From Trematomus loennbergii (Eukaryota; Chordata; Actinopteri; Perciformes; Nototheniidae): 64,000 nucleotides of DNA. The stretch spans positions 55,001 through 119,000 of the forward strand of contig JAAOOA010000279.1 in assembly GCA_012861695.1 (NCBI GenBank), given 5' to 3'. This document shows positions 57,984 through 64,000 of the stretch, one piece after another. The translations under genes and the position numbers were made by a program. The first letter of the stretch is position 1, and the number at the start of each line of letters is the position of its first letter. Under the pieces are notes generated by a model. The model worked only from the letters and a program-made list of their open reading frames with translations, searched no databases and was not told the origin of the DNA.

Positions 57984-58650
57984 TTAAAGGTGTCCTATCA
58001 TGCAAAATGCACTTCTGATGTCTTTTATACATCAACATGTATCCCTGGTGTGTCCCCGGTGTCCCGGTGTGTCCCCGGTGTGTCGGGGAACTAACAAAGA
58101 GTCAGAAAATAAAACCCTCTCTCTTTTCCTCCGTACCCACATCTCTAAAAACGGGGAACAACGGAGCTGATCCAGATTTGCTTCGTCATGACGACGTTAC
58201 TAAAATGTGGGCAGGCTTACACCCACGGGCCAATCAGAAACTGTCAGAAACAATGAGACGTGTTTTGGACGTAATATGGTCTGTGTTTACATTAGCATGC
58301 TAACACTCAGAGCTAACCTGTACTGGAGAGAGTATGTGTGAAGAAGCAGGAAATCAAAAGGAACTCACCTTGAGGTAAACCTGAGAGAGAGAAAGAGTTT
58401 GCTCCATACTGTTTCAGAGAGAATCCTTGATGTGGTTTGGAACATGATATGGAGTTTAATCACAGCAGTGTTTTAGCTACGTACCCAGAATCAAGCACTT
58501 TAGTAACAGGGCTGAAATAGAGGGATATGAGGGATTTCTAAAATGCATGATCTGTTTGTATTTTGAGCAAAACACTTCATAGACATGTTTTTTATATTTG
58601 TTTCTATATCTGAGACCCATGCCTAAATCAGCATAATAGGAGACCTTTAA
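57984..58650. mobile_element. TTAA-type inverted-repeat element, copy 3 (most complete)
   Basis: It begins TTAAAGGTGTCCTATCATGC and ends TAATAGGAGACCTTTAA: inverted ends flanked by TTAA. It carries tandem CCCCGGTGTGTCC units and the GGGCCAATCAGAAAC block shared with 538 and 10,103. Confidence 0.8.
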
Positions 58651-59150
58651 CATAACTGCAAAGAGATGCAGAACAAGGAGACACACAGAGAAACCACAGA
58701 GACAGAAATGACCACACACAGATGTACAATGACAAGAAAAAGATATCAAATAACCTCAAGGAGACAAAAAAGGCCGTAAGGACAAATAAGATGTCAAAAA
58801 GCAGACACAAAATAACCACAAGAACTCACAGATGACTCCAAAGCCAAATATACAGACATAAATCACAGCAGAGACACACACAACTACAAAGAGACAAAGA
58901 TGACCACAAAGACACCACATACACACACCAAGAGACTACGAAGAGACACAATGACCTCTGAGTGATGTCAGGAATATAAAGACATATGTTAGCATTAACT
59001 AGCATCTAGCTGGCTGTAAGTCAACATGGAGGAAAACAAACAATTAAACTGTCATAAAAAGACATAAAAACAACATATACCCGCTGTTCTCCGTCTCTGT
59101 TGTTCCACTTTGGCTAAATCCTCGTCATGCTCTTGCTGGCGGTTGTGTTG
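58650..59150. other. intergenic stretch, CACAGAGA-rich
   Basis: Loose repetition of words such as GAGACACA and ACCACA, which looks like old, diverged simple sequence. No gene seen. Confidence 0.5.
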
Positions 59151-59194
59151 TGGTGTGTGTGTGTGTGTGTGTGTGTGTGTGGTTGTGTGTGTGT

Positions 59195-59240
<46 letters not shown>
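59149..59240. repeat. (GT)n microsatellite
   Basis: Interrupted GT run of about 90 nt. Confidence 0.95.
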
Positions 59241-59244
<4 letters not shown>

Positions 59245-59290
59245 CTGTAGGTCCTCTGTTTACACACAGTACAGGACATTGAATGAAGTC

Positions 59291-60292
59291 AGGGCCGTCC
59301 CTCCCTACAGGCCGATCATGCAGACTGCGTGGGGCCTCATCTTGCGGAGGGAGCCTCAACTGAGCCGCACCTATGCGCTTATGCAGCGCAATAGCGCGGC
59401 ACGGATTTGCCACTGCGAGGCTCCACTAGCACCCCCCGTCCCCCCCCCCCCCGTCGACGCTCTCAAAACAGAGGGCCTCATCATATAACTTTGCGTGGGC
59501 CTCAAATGGCGCGTTTCCACTACAGCCCGCAGCCCGGTTTAAGAGGGCTGTGACGTCAGCGGCCCGTCTTTGTTGCGTTTCCACTTGGCCTAGTACCGGC
59601 CGGCGGGTCCTAATTCACAGTTTTTCTGGCCTCATAAATCGTGGGCCAGGGCCAGAGACAACGAGGCTGAGTCGGGCTGAGTATGCTAAACTAGAGAGAG
59701 GAGCGCTGGCAAGGGGGCTACAACTACAACAAGATGGACATATTTGACCGTGATTTAATTGTAATACACGTTTCTAAATGATGAAGTAACAACATACTGA
59801 TACCGGTTAGTACAACCATGAATTAATGCTTTGACAAGTCTGCAGACAGACGGCAGGCGAAACACCTTTTAAAATGCGTGTTTTCTAAATGGAGATTGGC
59901 TAAGCTAACGCAGTATATGCCCGACCGTCCACACTCACAACAACGGCCTATACAGACATAAATAAAGCAGCGACTGTATTCACCATGACACAGGCAGTCT
60001 GTGGTTTGTACTTGTTTAACTTTTGTCGAGTTTCTGAACATATATGAGGAGCTGTGAGCTCTGTGTGCTAACAGCTAACGGCTGTGTTGTTTTTCTGGGG
60101 TCCTCTGAAGATCACGTCACGGCTCCTCCTACACTGCGTTACTATAGATACTGCCCCAGTTCCTAAACTGTAATGGAAATGCGCCATAAAGTGAGCCAGT
60201 CCTAACGAGGCCCAGCCATACCGAGCGGGGCCGAGCGAGGCAGTGTAGTGGAAACGCGGCAAAAATTGGCCAGGGACGGCCCTGAATGAAGT
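59291..60292. mobile_element. nested inverted-repeat DNA elements
   Basis: Outer ends AGGGCCGTCCCTCC and AGGGACGGCCCT are inverted and match the fragment at 11,831. Inside, GGCGCGTTTCCACTAC (59,508) and GTAGTGGAAACGCG (60,245-60,258) bound a second element, whose interior (59,705-60,075) is shared with 13,852-14,629. Confidence 0.7.
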
Positions 60293-60299
60293 GCACATG

Positions 60300-61399
60300 C
60301 ATCAGATATTCCCAGAGTACACAGCACTGATGGAAGGCTTCACTTCATGTAAACATACTGTATATTATTCCCTTTCCTCGGTCTGCAGATTACACACGAA
60401 AACATCAGATACATTTTAAATCATTTTAGACAAACACAGGAAACATGAGATTAAGCGTGCAGAGCATCAGCATCCCAGGAAGGTGAGGAACATTTCAATA
60501 CGATGCATCCACATGTGGGAGTGATTTCCAGGTGATAGATGAGGTACAAATGTATTTTGAACAGAAATGCAAAACCCTACGAATTATAACACGGCTATTA
60601 ATGTACAGCTATTGATGTCACGTTATAGCTTGTGTTGTAGCTTGGATAACAATATAAACTAAATTATTTCATATTTCTGTTGTTGAACCCGAGCTTTATG
60701 ACACAAAAGCTGGAAACACTTTAATTGTTTAAAAGAAAAACACTCTGAATTAATTTTGAACTCCCTGCCTTGTGCAAAGTTTCTGTTATTATGGTTTTCT
60801 TCGTGTGACTCTTGTTGTTACACCTCACTTAATTGCCCCTCACAGGCCCCCTTACATTCAATGGAGGCACAGATAACCCAAACATGGAGGTTTTCCTCTC
60901 AAATTGTGCCAATCTTTAGTGGATTGAAACACAGCAGATATGGAATTAATCTGCAGATTCTCTGGTTCAAAATGAGAGCAGATTCTTCTCTGGATTGACC
61001 GACGACAAACACCAAACTGAGGCAGAGGAGGCAAAGCTTGTTCTTAGCTGAGATGATTACCTGAAATGCTGCTGAAGGTGTTTGTGTTCATGTTTTTATG
61101 CACACCTTGAACTACTGGCTTGGTTTGTGAGGCAGCAGCGACTGCGTTTTCTTTTCTTTATTTACTTCACACTCACCTGATTTTGTTCTGTTTATCTTAT
61201 TGGTTGCTAAGCAGATTCCCCTCCACTTGGTTAATTCGTTTTTTAAATATATAGCACATTTGATCAGGGCCTGAGACACTGGGACATTTAAATGAGAGAT
61301 TATCTTTGATATCAATTCATTACAGACTTCCAATAACTGAATCTGCTTCAAGTGCTTTGTTGTATTTTATATAATGTGTCTTATTTATTTGATGTCTTG
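60300..61399. other. intergenic stretch without recognised feature
   Basis: I see no gene, RNA or repeat beyond AT-rich sequence. Confidence 0.5.
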
Positions 61400-61754
61400 T
61401 AGTGATGTTATCTTCACGAACGATCCGATTCTTTTGAACGGCTCTTTGGTACGAACGAAGGGAACCGAGTCGTACTTGGTGAGAGCCGTTCTTGGTACAG
61501 GTAGACGACGTGTTTTTCGGGGGAAAAATGTGCCAGACACGAAAATGCAGCAGCCATTCGGATGCACTTCAACAAAAACATAGGCAATGATAAGCGGAGT
61601 GCAACATTTGTAAAGCCAAAATATTATTTAAAGCAGGGTCAACAAATAATCTCCACCGCCATTTTAAAAAAAAACGGCTCTTTTGAACGGCTCTCGGAAA
61701 GGAACGGAGCCATAAGATCCGGCTCCCTCCAAAGAGCCGTAATTCCCATCACTA
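61400..61754. mobile_element. MITE with TAGTGATG ends
   Basis: It starts TAGTGATG and ends CATCACTA, with internal inverted blocks GAACGGCTCTTTGG and TCCAAAGAGCCGT. A hAT-like pattern, but the flanks show no clear 8-bp duplication. Confidence 0.65.
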
Positions 61755-61759
61755 ATTTC

Positions 61760-63365
61760 TAGCTTGTTCTCTTATTGGTGTATTTGCTCCAGGGCTGCAC
61801 AATATACATTTTCACAGATTTTGCAACTGCGATATGAATCACAGATGTTAGACGGATTATTAACTTTGCACGATTCTTACTATCTGTGAAAGATATGTTT
61901 AACATGATCATGGTGTGATCTTTAAAGAAGACTTCTACCAATCAAGGATTTTGTTGTTTTGTAATACCTCGATACTTCCTGCAGACATTTTCACATTTCT
62001 TTCCTGTAACAAATGGCAGATGCTATTTGCACCCGGGTGTCTTCTCTTGGTTTATCTGTTCATCTATTCATTATTATGTTTGCTAATATCTTATAATCAG
62101 TATTCATTAGTTAAATCTGTAATTATCTATATCAGTTTCATCATTTCTTGTATATAGTAACCCATAGTGTCCATAGCTAACAATGCTATTTGTATATAGG
62201 ATGGCACAAACTGCACCCAGGTGTCCATCGTCAGCTGTTAACACCCAGGCCACATCAGATTCAGTTGAATATGAAGTCAAGAATGTAAAGATATTTATGG
62301 AAAGGTTCGACCCATATTGGGATTTTGATTATATTTGTATAAACCGTGCATTGGGCCTGATTGATTCTAAAGAACTAGAGCTAAGTCAAATCCAATCAGG
62401 CCTCCTGCAGAAGTAGACCCTGTGAGTTTACACGTTTAAAACATGTGTCATGTGGTTTTTAAGTTACTGCAGAGTTTCACAGTTTGATAGCGTAATGATA
62501 TAATCCTTTATTTCCAGCAGAGGTGACCCATGCCTGTTAAAGGGATTAAATGTGATTAAACGGGCTCATGTAGAAACAGTGTACCTGCTGCCATGTAAAA
62601 CTAATCATCATCATTTCAGTCCCTTTAGATCAAACTTATTACAGACTGCGACGCTCCGTAAACACGAAACATGAGGTCATTCATTTCATAAACGGATGTG
62701 AGGGATGCAGTCATTCTGAAATCTGTTCTTTGAGAGCGCTTCACATAAACTCTGCACTTTATGAGGGTTCAACTTGGACATATGTGTGGGAGAAGAAGCT
62801 GCTCTGTGACTCCGTATCAAACCCTGTTATTAGGAATAATGCATTAACATAAAACCCTAAAATAATTGGGAAGAAAACACTGTTTTACAATGAGCATGGT
62901 CACATTAACCAGAGGGGGGGGGGTATTTCTACTTCAAAGGAAAACAGTTCGAAACATAGCTAACTAGTCTTGATGAAAGTCAGTCTGACAAACAGGAGGA
63001 AAAAGGTCAGAAAATGATGCTTTTTAAAATTAAATTGCATGTGTTTTCATAATCTTACACACGAGCATGTATGACAATAATACGAAGTAATTTATGGACC
63101 AACATCACTTTTAAAATGCTTTTTTTTGTAGTTGCCGGGTTAATTTTGAGGTACATTTTGTTGCGATTATGAACTCTCATTGGAAGGCTGCTAAGCTTTG
63201 TGTTGTCCTCCCAATTTGACTGTATATAAAGCATATAGTATAAATCATAACTTTAATATGTGTTACACATAAAAAGCTAAACTAATTCTGAATCATTACC
63301 AACATTTTCTAACTTAGATTTTTTGAATTTATGGTCAATAGAACTCATTTATACAAAATTAAAGT
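61760..63365. other. intergenic stretch without recognised gene
   Basis: AT-rich. A short open frame at 62,183-62,416 has ordinary composition but no recognisable domain or splice context. Confidence 0.5.
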
Positions 63366-63369
63366 TTAG

Positions 63370-63758
63370 TTAAAGGTGGGGTAGGTCATTTTGGAGAAAC
63401 CAGCTCGAGTGCGCTAGAATTTGAAAATACACAGCCGGAAAAAAATGCCACTTCCTTATAGAGCCCCTCCTCCAACACACACGAACGCGCACATGACCAA
63501 TGAGGGCACGAGATAAGTTTGTGCTCAGATGGAAGGCTGACAGGCAGGTAGGCCATCCAGTTATTTTAGCCGGGCCGACTCAGATGATTGGTCGTGCTTT
63601 TTACAGTACTACAGCTTCCACAGATGATGTTTATTTATGGATTTTTTGTCAAAGCACTTCAGATATTCATTGCTATCGGGATGTTAAGAGCATTCCATGG
63701 AATATAACAAAAAGTGTATCTCGTGCCGGTTTCTCAAACTTACCTACCCCACCTTTAA
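63370..63758. mobile_element. MITE with TTAAAGGTGGGGTAGG ends, copy 2
   Basis: TTAAAGGTGGGGTAGGT at the left and ACCTACCCCACCTTTAA at the right, with TTAA at both borders (63,370-63,373 and 63,755-63,758). It is near-identical to 37,745-38,132 throughout. Confidence 0.85.
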
Positions 63759-64000
63759 TAAAAGGCAAACATTTTGATGAAATTCGAATGAATGAAACAT
63801 CCCTAATTCAAAGTAGTGATTATTAAGAACATTGCGGAATCATCCATGTATTTTTTTTCATGAAATAATAACCCCTTATTCCGAAAATGATTTACACACA
63901 ACTGTTCGTACTTTAAAGACCAGAGAATATTTTCTAATGAGCAGATGTTTTCTAAATGACATCCAACTGTGTCCTTATAAATTAGCATGAACTGCTTTCT

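Noticed and set aside
62183..62416. 77-codon plus-strand frame with ordinary composition
   Set aside because: No recognisable domain, start context or adjoining exons; left as non-coding.

Overview
The window looks like nuclear DNA from a teleost fish. It holds one vertebrate protein-coding gene split into 25 short GT-AG exons, many (GT)n/(CA)n/(GGA)n microsatellites and minisatellites, and fish-type mobile DNA: a chromodomain Gypsy element, an L2/Maui-like LINE, tRNA-derived SINEs, and many hAT-like and TTAA-type elements with terminal inverted repeats. No prokaryotic features are present.

Region 1 (1-28,100, minus strand) is the 5' part of a CD109-like gene of the alpha-2-macroglobulin/thioester family. 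A TATA box lies at 28,085-28,091, the ATG at 28,026, and exons 1-25 run down to the window edge, where exon 25 is cut. The predicted product covers the signal peptide, the macroglobulin domains, the bait-like segment and the thioester motif GCGEQ (about 1,030 residues). The C-terminal third lies outside the window. Introns carry a LINE, several MITE-like elements, and minisatellites with 37, 57 and 72 bp units. Three places do not read through cleanly: a 2-nt shortfall in exon 6 and 1-nt phase conflicts at the exon 14/15 and 22/23 junctions. Two exon ends are repeated with their splice donors.

Region 2 (28,100-47,690) is upstream of the gene and is a nested pile of mobile elements. Its scaffold is a broken palindrome: a left arm (29,304-29,382 plus 34,105-35,270) and a right arm (37,233-37,281 plus 38,928-39,910 plus 47,263-47,679). 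The left arm is split by a 4.7-kb insertion with 8-bp flanking repeats that carries a spliced, frameshifted SGNH-hydrolase-like gene. The right arm is split by a hAT-like element and by another DNA element. That second element contains a solo LTR, and the solo LTR contains an apparently intact 5.27-kb Gypsy chromovirus with LTRs in which I see no difference. The Gypsy element shows a self-priming signal and an in-frame GGGAAAA slippery site followed by a stem and possible pseudoknot.

Region 3 (47,690-64,000) has no recognisable gene. It contains microsatellites, a duplicated (GT)n-core-(CA)n cassette, a diverged tandem array split by a SINE, several inverted-repeat elements and AT-rich unique sequence.
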